A stretch of 64,000 nt of DNA from Rugosimonospora africana (GCF_016862975.1 NZ_BONZ01000038.1:1-64000); one strand, 5' to 3'. Shown: positions 43,959 through 54,282, counted from the stretch's first letter. The notes: generated by a model not told the origin, from the letters alone. Translations and numbers: made by a program.

Positions 43959-45245
43959 ATGGATTCCGAAGCCGCCGCCACCCAGCTGCGCGACGCGCTC
44001 GTCGACGGGCTGCGCGACCACGACCGGTTCCGGGAACCCCGGATCGGGCAGGCGCTGCGAGCGGTCCCGCGGCACCGGTTCCTGCCGGTGACCGTCCCGC
44101 TGGAACAGGCGTACGCCGACGACGCGGTGGCCACGAAGTACGACGCGGACGGGGTACCGATCAGCTCGGCGTCCCAGCCCGCGATCGTGGCCATCATGCT
44201 GGAGCAGCTCGACGTACGCCCGGGCCAGCGGGTACTGGAGATCGGCGCGGGTACCGGCTACAACGCGGCACTGCTGGCCCGCCTCACCGGCCCGGCCGGC
44301 GGCGTCACCACCATCGACGTGGACCGTGACCTGGTCGACGGCGCCCGGTCGAACCTGGACGCGACCGGGCACCGCGACGTGCGGGTGGTGCTGGGCGACG
44401 GTGCGCTCGGGTACCCGCCCGGGGCGCCGTACGACCGGGTGGTCGCCACGGTCGGCGTGTGGGACCTGCCGACCCCCTGGCTCACCCAGCTCGCCGAGGG
44501 CGGGAAGTTGCTGGTACCGCTGCGGATCCGGGGCAGCGTGGCGCGCTCGATCGGGTTCGGGCGCACCGGGGGCCGCTGGCGCGGCGGCCCCTCGCAGCAG
44601 TGCGGGTTCATGCCGCTGCGCGGCGGCGTCGCCGACCCGTACCGGATGGTCCCGCTGACCACCGACCGCTCCGTCCTCCTGGAGACGCACCAGGAGCAGG
44701 ACATCGACGCGGCGGCGCTGGCCGGGGTGCTGGAACGGCCCGGTGTCGAGCTCGGGACCGGGGTGCCGGTCGGGCCCGCCGAGTCGCTGGAGTGGCTGTA
44801 CCTGTGGCTGGCCTGCGCACTGCCGAACGCGGTCAGCCGCCTGACGGCCACGCCGGACGCGCCCGGGTCCGGACTGGTGCGCCCGGCGCCGGCCCCTGGT
44901 CCGCTGGGTACGGTCGAGGGTGGCAGCCTCGCGTACGTCGCCCTGCTGCCCAGCCGGTCTGGGTCGTGGCGCGGTGCCAGACGCGCCGAGCCAGACCGGT
45001 CGAAAGGGCCGGCACCGGACCGGCGCGAGATCGGCGTGGTCGGCCACGGGCCGGACGCCGACCGGCTCGCGCACCGGATGGCCGACCAGGTACGGCTCTG
45101 GGCACGCGACCACCGCGCCGGCACGGCCGAGTTCGAGCTCCAGCCACTTTCCGCCGCGCCGGCCACGACATCGGCCGCCGCACCGGCCAGCGGGCGGTTC
45201 ACGCTGCGCACGCCGACCAACCTGCTGGCCGTGACCTGGCGGTGA
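43959..45245 (+). CDS. PCMT-like O-methyltransferase, possible FxLD type
   Basis: A 428-residue SAM-dependent methyltransferase with an N-terminal protein-L-isoaspartate methyltransferase (PCMT) domain: FLPVTVPLEQAYADDAVATK, SSASQPAIVAIMLEQL, the SAM loop VLEIGAGTGYNAALLARL (about residues 94-111) and GGKLLVPLRIRG. The C-terminal region, with GSLAYVALLP and EIGVVGHGPDADRLAHRM, resembles methyltransferases of FxLD-type lanthipeptide systems, though no precursor or synthetase is nearby. Copy C of the palindromic repeat encodes about residues 332-348 between these two blocks. It may be a repair enzyme or a RiPP modifier. Confidence 0.82.
   Translation: MDSEAAATQLRDALVDGLRDHDRFREPRIGQALRAVPRHRFLPVTVPLEQAYADDAVATKYDADGVPISSASQPAIVAIMLEQLDVRPGQRVLEIGAGTGYNAALLARLTGPAGGVTTIDVDRDLVDGARSNLDATGHRDVRVVLGDGALGYPPGAPYDRVVATVGVWDLPTPWLTQLAEGGKLLVPLRIRGSVARSIGFGRTGGRWRGGPSQQCGFMPLRGGVADPYRMVPLTTDRSVLLETHQEQDIDAAALAGVLERPGVELGTGVPVGPAESLEWLYLWLACALPNAVSRLTATPDAPGSGLVRPAPAPGPLGTVEGGSLAYVALLPSRSGSWRGARRAEPDRSKGPAPDRREIGVVGHGPDADRLAHRMADQVRLWARDHRAGTAEFELQPLSAAPATTSAAAPASGRFTLRTPTNLLAVTWR
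44954..45003. repeat. Dispersed 50-bp palindromic element, copy C
   Basis: Inside the methyltransferase gene. Outer arms read CCGGTCTGG and CCAGACCGG: relative to copy B both arms changed so that pairing is kept. It is read in the same frame as copy A, giving SGSWRGARRAEPDRSK. Confidence 0.9.
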
Positions 45246-45257
45246 GCCCGGGGCTGC

Positions 45258-46094
45258 CTACCGGTCGGGGCGCGCCAGGCCGTGCCGGTACGCGTACCCC
45301 ACGGCCTGCGCCCGGTCCCGCAGGTCCAGCTTGGTGAGCAGGTGGTTGATGTGAGTCTTGACGGTGGTCTCGCTGATGAACAGCCGGGCCGCGATCTCGG
45401 TGTTGGACAGCCCGTCGGCGATGAGGCCGAGCACCTCCGCCTGCCGCTGGGTCAGGCCACCGGGCAGTGCGCAGGAAGCCGGCGCGGCCGGTGACGCGGC
45501 CGGAGGTTCGGGCCGGTCCATCGCGCTGATCGCGTCGACCAGATGGTGCGCGACGGCCGGATCGATGGCCGCGTACCCGTCGACGACCCGGCGCAGGGCG
45601 CGCTCGATGTCGTCGGCCCCGGCGTCCTTGGTGAGGAATCCGCGCGCGCCGGCCCGCAGCGCGTCCAGCACCGAGCGGTCGTCGGCGTACGTGGTCAGCA
45701 CGACCACCCGCACGTCCGGGTGCCGCTCCGCCAGCCGCCGGGTCGCCTCGACGCCGTCGCAGCCGGGCATCCGCAGGTCCATCAGGACCACGTCGGGCAG
45801 CAGGCTCCGGGTGAGGGCGAACGCCTCGTCGCCGTCCGACGCGCAGCCCACCACCTGCACGCCGGGCATCAGGCCGAGCAGCATCTCCAGGCCGTCGCGG
45901 ACGACCCGCTGGTCGTCGGCCACCAGCACCCGGATCGGCGGTCCGCCGGCCAGTGGACTCGGGTCGGGCCGGCCCGGCGCGGGACCGCCGGACGCGGACG
46001 GCTCGGGACCGTCGGACGCGGGCCGGCCGGACTCGGCCGGCTCGGCGGCCACCGGTCCGGCCGCCGAGGGGGCACCGGTGCCCGGGCCAATCAT
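45258..46094 (-). CDS. NarL/LuxR-type response regulator
   Basis: A 278-residue regulator. An unusual 50-residue Ala/Gly/Pro/Ser-rich N-terminal extension precedes the receiver domain: VLVADDQRVVRDGL, phosphorylation Asp in DVVLMDLRMPGCDG and Lys in GFLTKDAGAD. The LuxR domain has LTQRQAEVLGLIADGLSNTE and ISETTVKTHINHLLTKL. The ATG overlaps the kinase stop (ATGA); a start nearer the receiver domain is possible. Likely controls the divergent ABC exporter. Confidence 0.93.
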   Translation of the reverse strand: MIGPGTGAPSAAGPVAAEPAESGRPASDGPEPSASGGPAPGRPDPSPLAGGPPIRVLVADDQRVVRDGLEMLLGLMPGVQVVGCASDGDEAFALTRSLLPDVVLMDLRMPGCDGVEATRRLAERHPDVRVVVLTTYADDRSVLDALRAGARGFLTKDAGADDIERALRRVVDGYAAIDPAVAHHLVDAISAMDRPEPPAASPAAPASCALPGGLTQRQAEVLGLIADGLSNTEIAARLFISETTVKTHINHLLTKLDLRDRAQAVGYAYRHGLARPDR

Positions 46095-47290
46095 GCCGGG
46101 ATCTCCAACTCGACCAGGAACCCGTCGCCGGTCGGCGCCGCGGTGAGCGTGCCGCCGAGCAGCGCGGCCCGTTCCCGCATGCCGGTCAGCCCGTACCCCG
46201 GGACGGTCGCGGGCCCCGCCGGCATCCGCCGCCACGACCGGTTGATGTCCCGGATCCGCAGCCGGATCTGGTCCGGCTCGTGCGCCAGGTCGATGACGAC
46301 CTCACCCGGGTCGGCGTGCCGGCAGATGTTGGTCAGCGCCTCCTGTGCGGTCCGGTAGATAGCCAGTCGCGCCTGCGCCTCCGGTTCCCGCCACTGGCCG
46401 GTGGTCGTCACCCGGCAGGTGACCCCGGTGTCGCGCTGGAAGTCGGCCGCCAGGGTGGCGAGATCCCCGGGGCCGGGTACGTCCTCGCCGCGCAGCAGAC
46501 CCACCGCCTCGCGGGCCTCGCCGAGCCCGGACTTCGCCAGTTCCCGGGCCCGCTCGATCGCCTCGACCAGCTTCGGGTCGCAGGAGGTCCGGGTCGCCAG
46601 CAGGCGGGCACCCTCCAGCCGCACCAGCAGCCCGGACAGCGAGTGGGCGAGCACGTCGTGCATCTCCCGGGCCAGCCGCTGCCGCTCGGCCAGCGCCGCC
46701 GCGCGCAGCTGCGACTGGCGGGACGCGGCGAGGTCGACCAGCAACCGCTCGGCCTGCTCGTTGCTGTCCCGCAGCCGGCGCGCGCCGACGGCGAGGCTGT
46801 AGAGGGTCACCACCGCGATGACGCTGACGAGCGTCGCGCTGACCTGGCCGTGGTCGGTCGCCGCCCTGGCCGCCACGATGAACACCAGCGTGGCCGCGAG
46901 CAGCACCCCGCCGGCCCGGTCGGACAGTCTCGGGGCGGCCCCGCTGACCGCCACCAGGATGCCCAGCACGCCCAGTCCGCCGGGCTGTACCAGCAGCAGG
47001 GCGGCGGCCCCGGCGAAGAACACGGCGAACGCGGCGACCTGCGCCGGCACCGGCCACCGCGCGCTGGCCATGGCCGCGGCCCCGCCGCCCACCAGGGCGG
47101 CCAGTCCGAGGAGCACGTCCAGCGGCCGGCCGTGCAGGCCCGGCGCGGGGTGACCGCGCAGCACGGTGACGACGACGAGTACCGCGACCGCGACCGCCAG
47201 CGGCCGCCGGAGCCGTTGCAGCGAATCCCAGCGTGCCCGGGCCCGACGGAGCTCGGCGAGTGTGGTCGCCGGTGGGGCTGGGCTGTCCAT
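46091..47290 (-). CDS. NarL-system sensor histidine kinase (HisKA_3)
   Basis: A 399-residue membrane kinase. About six hydrophobic helices fill residues 30-165. The phosphoacceptor His is in RQRLAREMHDVLAHSLSGLL (about residue 208). The N-box reads YRTAQEALTNICRHADPGE, followed by IRDINRSWRRM in place of a classic D-box and by GYGLTGMRERAALLGGTL. Transcribed divergently from a membrane protein/ABC exporter operon, the common arrangement for stress- or antibiotic-sensing pairs. Confidence 0.93.
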   Translation of the reverse strand: MDSPAPPATTLAELRRARARWDSLQRLRRPLAVAVAVLVVVTVLRGHPAPGLHGRPLDVLLGLAALVGGGAAAMASARWPVPAQVAAFAVFFAGAAALLLVQPGGLGVLGILVAVSGAAPRLSDRAGGVLLAATLVFIVAARAATDHGQVSATLVSVIAVVTLYSLAVGARRLRDSNEQAERLLVDLAASRQSQLRAAALAERQRLAREMHDVLAHSLSGLLVRLEGARLLATRTSCDPKLVEAIERARELAKSGLGEAREAVGLLRGEDVPGPGDLATLAADFQRDTGVTCRVTTTGQWREPEAQARLAIYRTAQEALTNICRHADPGEVVIDLAHEPDQIRLRIRDINRSWRRMPAGPATVPGYGLTGMRERAALLGGTLTAAPTGDGFLVELEIPA

Positions 47291-47350
47291 CCGGCCACTG
47301 TACGGCGCGTACGGCCGCCGACCGGCCGGTCTACGGGTGGGTATCCAACT

Positions 47351-47366
47351 TCCACCCCAGGGTGGA
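47351..47366. promoter_or_regulatory. Palindrome TCCACCC-N2-GGGTGGA
   Basis: A 16-bp inverted repeat lies in the 174-bp divergent region between the sensor kinase and the exporter operon. It is a candidate binding site for the NarL-type regulator. Confidence 0.45.
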
Positions 47367-47464
47367 CGCGCCCCGCGCCGGCGGATCGATCCGTGGACCG
47401 AAGAAGACCCGGTACCCGGCGGCCGACACTGTGCCGGTCAACCGCTCGACCCGAAAGGCCACAG

Positions 47465-47649
47465 ATGTTCCTGCTCTTCGGACGCAACCCCCTCGTCACC
47501 GGCATCGTCATACTCGCCGGCGTCGCCCTGCTCGCTTTCGGCATCGACCGAGGCAAGATCCTGATGATCGTTCTCGGTGTAATCCTCGTCGGGCGCGGCG
47601 GGCTGAACCTCGCCGGGTACTGGCGCCGGCACGACCGGGCCGGCCGCCG

Positions 47650-47653
<4 letters not shown>
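47465..47653 (+). CDS. Small two-helix membrane protein
   Basis: A 62-residue hydrophobic protein. Two membrane helices cover about residues 10-25 (LVTGIVILAGVALLAFG) and 30-45 (ILMIVLGVILVGRGGLN); the C-terminus is basic (YWRRHDRAGRR). AAAGG lies about 6 nt before the ATG. The stop overlaps the following ATPase GTG by 4 bp, so it belongs to the exporter operon. Function unknown; it could be an accessory subunit. Confidence 0.75.
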
Positions 47654-48560
<907 letters not shown>

Positions 48561-48564
<4 letters not shown>

Positions 48565-49442
48565 CCGCCGCCGTAGCCACCACCCACGGGTCCAGCCACC
48601 GGATGCCGGGGCTGTGGTCGTTGCTGGCCTCTCAGGTCGGGTACCAGTTGCGGCTGCTGTCCCGTACCCCGCGGGCGATGTTCGGCAGCATCCTCATGCC
48701 GGCGATCCTGCTGGCGTTGCGGGTCGGCCAGGTCGATCGCGGCAGCGCCGGGGCGGCCGCGCGGACCGTGCCGCTGGTCGCCGGGCTCGCCGTACTCGGG
48801 CTGACCAGCACCGCGTACGTCACCTACGCCAGCAGTCTGGTCTCGGCGCGGCAGGACGGCGTCCTGCGCCGCTGGCGCACCACTCCCCTGCCGGCGGTCG
48901 GGTACTTCTGTGGCAAGATGGTCGCCGCCGTCCTGCTCGCCGAGGGCGCCGCGGCGGTCGTCATCGCGATCGGGGTCGCCATGACCGGCACCCATCTCGA
49001 CGTCGCGGCCGTCCCGGTGCTGGCGGCGGTCATCGCGGTCGGCGCGTTGGCGTTCGCCGCCCTGGCGACCGCGGTGACCGTGCTCATCCCGACCGCCGAG
49101 TCGGCGTTCCCGGTCCTCGCGGTCACGTTCTATCCGCTCGTCCTGCTGTCCGGGGCCTTCGGATCGCTGTCGGTCGAGCCGGCCTGGCTCACCACGCTCC
49201 TGTCGTACCTGCCGGCGCAGCCCCTGGTGGACGCCGTCACCGGCGCCCTGCGCCATTCCGCCGGGGTGCCGCCGCTGCCCGGCCGGAGCCTGCTGGTGCT
49301 GGCCGGCTGGGGCGCGGTCGGGTTGCTGGCCGCGGTGCGGTTCTTCCGCTGGGAACCCACCAGGCCGCCGCACGGCCGGACCGACCGGCGCACCGGCGAT
49401 CGATCCGCCGGCGGGTCGGCGGACCGGCCGCGGAGCCAGTGA
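48561..49442 (+). CDS. ABC-2 type permease (DrrB-like)
   Basis: A 293-residue permease with six membrane helices. Typical features are the N-terminal QLRLLSRTPRAMFGSILMP, the middle YASSLVSARQDGVLRRWRTT motif and the late VTFYPLVLLSGAFGSLSVEP with YLPAQPLVDAVTGALRH. It ends in a hydrophilic Arg-rich tail. With the ATPase it forms an exporter divergent from, and probably regulated by, the second NarL system. Confidence 0.93.
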
Positions 49443-49493
49443 GCCGACGACGGGCTCGGTCAACCGGCGACGGAGTCGTGAGCCGGCGTGGGT

Positions 49494-52211
49494 TCAGTGA
49501 GCCGGCGGCAGGGTGACGGACAGGCCCCGGCCGGTCCACCGCCCGGACGGGTCGCCGGCCTGGACCGTGACGGTGTGCCGGCCGGGCGCCAGCCCGGTGA
49601 GGACCAGGCCGGTACCGGTGACCGTGCTCGCCGTACTGACCGGGGTGAACACCGCGCCGGTCGGCACCGGCCGGCCGTCCAGATACACCCGGTATCCGGC
49701 GACGCCCCGGGCGTCGTGCGCCGTCGGCCAGGCCAGCGCGACACTGGTCGATCCGGTGCGTCGCGCCCGCAACCGGTCGCCGGGCGCCCAGGCCGGGATC
49801 CCGGTGTCGTACGGCGGATTCGTGGTGACCGTGAGACCGGCCGGGTAGCTCGTGGTGTTGCCGCTGGCGTCCACCGCCGCGACCGTGACGGTGTATGGCG
49901 TCCCGGGTCGCAACCGGGTGACCGTGACTCCGGTCGCGGTGCCCGGCGCGGTGGTCGCCGGCCGGCCGTCGACCGCGACGGCGTAGTGGTCGACGCCGTA
50001 CGTGTCGGTGGCCGCCGGCCAGCTCACCCGGGCCCAGGTGGTCCCGAGCCCGCCCGGGACCAGGGTCACCGCCGCGCCGGCCGGTGCCTGCGGCGCCCCG
50101 GCATCCGGCGCTCCACCGGTGGTGACCCGGGCGGTGGGACCGTCGGCGGTGTTTCCGGTCGCGTCCACCGCCCGTACCGTCAGGTCGTAGCGCAGCGCCG
50201 GGGACAGGCCGGTGACCGTGGTCGAGCGCGTGCCGCCGGGTACCTGGGCCAGGGTCGTGGAGCCGGAGCGGATCAGGTAACCGGCGACCGCCGTGTCATC
50301 CGACGCGGCCGGCCAGCTCAGGGTGGCCGTGGTGGCGGTCGCCGAGGCGGTCAGCGTGGCGCCGCGCGGCCAGGCCGGACCGGCGGAGGCGTCCACGCTG
50401 ACCGGGGTCGCGGTGCTGCCGCCCCGGAACGTCAGGCCGGTGGAGTTCGTGATGACCCACGGGTTGGGCGTGTTGTCGAACACCACACCGGTGAACGTGC
50501 TGTCCCGCAGGTACGCGATGGACGCCGGGTTGGCGTGCAGGAACTCCACGTCGGTGAAGTGCAGGCCCTGATGGTACCGGTCGGGTACGCCGATCACGCT
50601 GATCGACTGGCTGCCGGTACCGTCGACGGTCACGTGCTCGACCCGGACGTCGCGGAACTGCGCCTTGGTGGCCGAAGGCTCCACCACGATCGCGGCATTC
50701 GGATCGGAGTAGGCCGACGTGAAGATGAACGCCTGCGCGGTGACCGACCGGATCGCGTTGTCCCGGAACAGCACGTCGCGCCCGCCGCCGCCGTTGTTCG
50801 GATCGGTCTTCATCCGCAGCCCCACATCGGTGCCGTCGATGACGTTGTCCTCGGCCACGATGTCCTCGATCCAGGCGCCGGTGTGACTGCCCAGCACGAC
50901 CGCGCCGTGACCCTTGCGGAAGTAGTTGTCGGCGATCCACGCGTTGCGGGTGGGCGGATCGTTCGGTGCGGCGGCACCCAGCCCGGCGGCGAAGTTCATG
51001 TCGTCGTCGCCGGTGTCGAAGACGTTGTTGATGACGGTCAGTCCATTGCCGTGGGTGAACTCGACGCCGTCGGCGTTGTTCACCCCCTCGGTGAGCAGCC
51101 GCACCCCGTTGACGGTCACGTTGTCGCTGTGCAGGTTCACCAGTGTGTGCTGCGCCGGGTTCACCGCCGTGAACCCTCCATAGTAGACATTCGTGACGCC
51201 GCGCATGGTGATGAGGTTGGACCGGGTGGCGTAGGTCGACGCGCTGCCCAGGGCGGCGGCCGCGGCCACCTGCGCCTTGGCCAGGATCCCGTTCGTCCCC
51301 ACGGTGCTGGAACTGCTGGGCAGCGCGACCGGGAAGCCGTCCGGGTCGGGCCCGGCCTGCTTCCAGCCGTTGCCGTCGATCGTGCCGGGCCCGACCACCC
51401 GGATGTCGCGCAGGCTGCCGTAGTCGTAGGTGTGCGCGTTGATCAGGGAGTAGAAGCGCGGGTCGGTCGAGTAGTCGTACAGCAGGTAGTTGTACGGGTA
51501 GTCGGCCGGGGTGTCCGAACCCAGCAGGGTGGCTCCGGCGGCCACCTGCAGCGTCATGTCGCTGTGCAGCCAGATGGCGCCGGACTTGAACACCCCGGCC
51601 GGAATCAGTACCTTCCCGCCCGGCGTGCACGCGTCGATGGCCCGCTGGATGGCGGCGGTGTCGACGGTCGTACCGTCGCCGACCGCGCCGTAGTCGGTCA
51701 CGTCGAAGACCCGGGGTGCCGGCGTCGTGGACTGGGTGACCGGGGCGCTGTCGGCCGACTCGCGCCCGGCGGAGTCGACCGACCGCACGGTGAACCGGTA
51801 CCGGGTGTGCGGCGCGAGGCCGGTCGCGGTGAACGTGTCCATCACCGCGCGCACCTGGGCGGCGTTGGCCGGATCGGCGTAGAACCGGTCGAGGTACGGC
51901 TTGGCCGGCGAGGTGGACGCGTCGCTGGCCAGTCCGAGGCGTCGCCCGTTCAGGTACACCCGGTAGTCCACGATTCCGGCGTGGTCGCGGGGCTTCTCCC
52001 AGACCAGGGTCACGCTGCTCTCGTCGTACGCGAGGGCGGGCACCCGTACCCCGGTCGGGGCGGCCGGCCGGGTGCCGTGGCCGGGTGCCCCGGAGGCGGC
52101 CGCCGGGCCAGCGGTCAGCGCCAGCACCAGCACCGGGGCGAGCAGGACCGGAACCGGGGCGGTCAGCCGGCGGAGCGCGGGCGACCACGCGAGGAGTCGG
52201 GCAACGGGCAC
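49494..52211 (-). CDS. Secreted GH28-like polygalacturonase with FN3 domains
   Basis: A 905-residue exported glycosidase. A signal peptide ends near PAAASG (about residue 40). An N-terminal fibronectin-III-like domain follows (GVRVPALAYDESSVTLVWEK to residue 155). The right-handed beta-helix starts VFDVTDYGAVGDGTTVDTAA and carries GH28-like motifs NNADGVEFTHGN (about 380), DTGDDDMNFAAG (about 400) and GHGAVVLGSHTG (about 438). Three FN3 domains end the protein. It should cleave pectin-type polyuronides. GTG 52211 has GGGAG 5 nt upstream and gives a clean signal peptide; ATG 52301 is an alternative. Confidence 0.85.
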   Translation of the reverse strand: MPVARLLAWSPALRRLTAPVPVLLAPVLVLALTAGPAAASGAPGHGTRPAAPTGVRVPALAYDESSVTLVWEKPRDHAGIVDYRVYLNGRRLGLASDASTSPAKPYLDRFYADPANAAQVRAVMDTFTATGLAPHTRYRFTVRSVDSAGRESADSAPVTQSTTPAPRVFDVTDYGAVGDGTTVDTAAIQRAIDACTPGGKVLIPAGVFKSGAIWLHSDMTLQVAAGATLLGSDTPADYPYNYLLYDYSTDPRFYSLINAHTYDYGSLRDIRVVGPGTIDGNGWKQAGPDPDGFPVALPSSSSTVGTNGILAKAQVAAAAALGSASTYATRSNLITMRGVTNVYYGGFTAVNPAQHTLVNLHSDNVTVNGVRLLTEGVNNADGVEFTHGNGLTVINNVFDTGDDDMNFAAGLGAAAPNDPPTRNAWIADNYFRKGHGAVVLGSHTGAWIEDIVAEDNVIDGTDVGLRMKTDPNNGGGGRDVLFRDNAIRSVTAQAFIFTSAYSDPNAAIVVEPSATKAQFRDVRVEHVTVDGTGSQSISVIGVPDRYHQGLHFTDVEFLHANPASIAYLRDSTFTGVVFDNTPNPWVITNSTGLTFRGGSTATPVSVDASAGPAWPRGATLTASATATTATLSWPAASDDTAVAGYLIRSGSTTLAQVPGGTRSTTVTGLSPALRYDLTVRAVDATGNTADGPTARVTTGGAPDAGAPQAPAGAAVTLVPGGLGTTWARVSWPAATDTYGVDHYAVAVDGRPATTAPGTATGVTVTRLRPGTPYTVTVAAVDASGNTTSYPAGLTVTTNPPYDTGIPAWAPGDRLRARRTGSTSVALAWPTAHDARGVAGYRVYLDGRPVPTGAVFTPVSTASTVTGTGLVLTGLAPGRHTVTVQAGDPSGRWTGRGLSVTLPPAH

Positions 52212-52500
52212 GGCATCTCCCAGAGTGCGGCCGGACGCACCGGCGGAAAGAGTCCGGCGTGCGGTCGTGGCCACGCCGGCCGCGGTCGGTGGAAAGCGCA
52301 TTCCGGAACCACCGTGGCAGCAGCGCCCGATACCGGTCAAGGAATTGCGTGTGCAGGTTCGTTGCAGTCCGGAAGGGCAGCCGTCGAAAGGGCACCGCGT
52401 CGATCCGCTCCGTCCTTTCCGGACAGGCTGCCGTTCCCGGGCAACCATCGGCAGCGGTGGGTGCGTATATACCTGGCGTGACCTACCTGAGGAGGGCCGC

Positions 52501-53034
52501 GTGACCGACCGGCCGGAGTACGACCGTTTCGTCGCGGAGCGTTCGCCCCGCCTCCTGCGCGTCGCCTACCTGATGACCAGCGACTGGGGAACCGCCGAGG
52601 ATCTTCTCCAGTCCGCGCTGATCAAAGCGTGGTTCGCCTGGTCGCGGGTGTGCGGCGACCCGGAGGCGTACGTTCGCCGGATCATCGTCACCACCCACAT
52701 CTCGTCGCGACGACGACGCCGCACCGCGGAGATCCCCTGGGACGATCCCGACTCGCGCCGGTCGCCCGCCGGCGCGGACCTGGCCGGCGCGTACTCGCCC
52801 GATCTGGCCACGCAACAAGCGGAACGGGACGCGGTGTGGCAGGCGCTGCGCCGGTTGCCTCGCCGGCAGCGGGCCATCCTGGTGCTGCGGTACCTCGAAG
52901 ACCTGACCGAGGCGCAGACCGCGCAGGCCCTGGGCATCGCGGTCGGCACCGTCAAGGGCCAGGCCAGCCGGGCGCTGGCCAAGCTGCGCGAGATTTCCGA
53001 CCTGCGTCCACAATCGGAGGAGTTGACCCGATGA
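52501..53034 (+). CDS. SigE-family ECF RNA polymerase sigma factor
   Basis: A 177-residue sigma factor. Region 2 is at about residues 8-70 (LLRVAYLMTSDWGTAEDLLQ, ALIKAWFAWSRV) and region 4 at 105-165 (LRRLPRRQRAILVLRYLEDL, AQALGIAVGTVKGQASRAL). GAGGAGGG lies about 5 nt before the GTG. Upstream, TATATACC near 52466 may be part of its promoter. The following LCP gene overlaps by 4 bp and occupies the anti-sigma position. Confidence 0.95.
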   Translation: MTDRPEYDRFVAERSPRLLRVAYLMTSDWGTAEDLLQSALIKAWFAWSRVCGDPEAYVRRIIVTTHISSRRRRRTAEIPWDDPDSRRSPAGADLAGAYSPDLATQQAERDAVWQALRRLPRRQRAILVLRYLEDLTEAQTAQALGIAVGTVKGQASRALAKLREISDLRPQSEELTR

Positions 53035-54242
53035 CAGACTTTGAGGACCGGTTCCGTGGCTTCCTGAGGGACCTCACCGACCGGGCCCCCACGGCGCCGC
53101 CGGATCGCGGCGCGGTGCTGCACCGCCGGATCGCCCGGCGTCGGCGCATCCGCGTAGCCGGCACGACCGGTGCCGCCGTCGTCGCGCTGGCCGGCGTGTC
53201 GGCGGGGTTGGTGACGCTACGTCCGGTGGCGCACCACGCACCCCGCATCGCCGGTACCTCCGCCACCGCCGCGCCGTCGCACGCGGCGCTGGACGGCGCG
53301 AAGAACATCCTGCTGGCCGGAGAGGGCCCGGACGGCACGAACGATCGGGGCTCGGCCGACTCGATCATCATCCTGCACCTGGCCGCCGATCACCGCAGCG
53401 CGTACCTGGTCCCGATACCCCGCGACGCCTACGCGCGGATCCCCGCGTACGACAACGGCGCCAGCCGGTACCCGGGCGGGCAGGACAAGATCGGCGCGGC
53501 CTACCGGTACGGCGCGCGGGGCCTGAGCGGGACGGCCGCCCGGCAGCACGGACTCGACCTGCTCGCCAGGACCGTCACCGAACTGTCCGGCATCACCGTC
53601 GACGCCGCCTCGTTCACCGATCCGCTCGCGCTCCAACAGATCGTCAACGCCGTCGGTGGCGTCGACATGTACGTCGACGAGCGGACCGTGTCCGCCGATA
53701 TCGGCTACGACGCAGCCGGACGGCAGGTGGCACCGCTCAAGACCAGCGCCGGTGGCGCGGTCGACCCGGTACCCGGGGTACGGGCGCTCATCTACGAGGT
53801 CGGCAATCATCACTTCAACGGCATCCAGGCGATGGACTATGTCCGGCAGCGGGTACTGCTGGCCAATGGCGACGGCGACTACGGCCGCCAGCGCCACCAG
53901 GAACAGCTCCTCGTCGCCCTGTACCGCAAGGTGGCCGGCAGCGGAATTCTCACCAACCCGCAGCGGCTCGCCGGCCTGCTGACCACGGTCTCCAAGACGG
54001 TGACCTTCGAAGGCGGCGGCGCGTCCCTGACGGACTGGCTGTTCAGCGTGCGTGGCCTGTCCACCGACAGCCTGGTCGGAATCGCGATGAACCGTGGCCA
54101 GTACCACCCTCTCGAGGTGCCGGGCGTCGGCTACGTGGAGCAACTGGACGGCACCAGTCAGCAACTGTTGGGCGCGGTACGCGACGACAGCGTGGGTCAG
54201 TTCGTCACGGCCCACCCCGACTGGGTGGTGTCCACCCGGTGA
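53031..54242 (+). CDS. LCP (LytR-CpsA-Psr) family protein
   Basis: A 403-residue membrane protein. An N-terminal cytoplasmic part of 45 residues precedes one helix (about 46-65). The LCP domain covers about 85-300: NILLAGEGPDG, SADSIIILHLA, YLVPIPRDAYARI (phosphate-binding Arg), IVNAVGGVDMYVDE, and FNGIQAMDYVRQR. LCP enzymes attach glycopolymers to peptidoglycan. The N-terminal half-cytoplasmic layout and overlap with the sigma gene suggest that it could also hold the sigma factor at the membrane. Confidence 0.92.
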   Translation: MTDFEDRFRGFLRDLTDRAPTAPPDRGAVLHRRIARRRRIRVAGTTGAAVVALAGVSAGLVTLRPVAHHAPRIAGTSATAAPSHAALDGAKNILLAGEGPDGTNDRGSADSIIILHLAADHRSAYLVPIPRDAYARIPAYDNGASRYPGGQDKIGAAYRYGARGLSGTAARQHGLDLLARTVTELSGITVDAASFTDPLALQQIVNAVGGVDMYVDERTVSADIGYDAAGRQVAPLKTSAGGAVDPVPGVRALIYEVGNHHFNGIQAMDYVRQRVLLANGDGDYGRQRHQEQLLVALYRKVAGSGILTNPQRLAGLLTTVSKTVTFEGGGASLTDWLFSVRGLSTDSLVGIAMNRGQYHPLEVPGVGYVEQLDGTSQQLLGAVRDDSVGQFVTAHPDWVVSTR

Positions 54243-54249
54243 GCCGTCG

Positions 54250-54282
54250 CGGGTGACGGGAGCTCCGCGCGCCCGTCACCCG
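54250..54282. terminator. 11-bp hairpin between convergent genes
   Basis: CGGGTGACGGG (54250-54260) pairs with CCCGTCACCCG (54272-54282), 8 bp after the LCP stop and before the convergent TetR stop. Confidence 0.7.
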
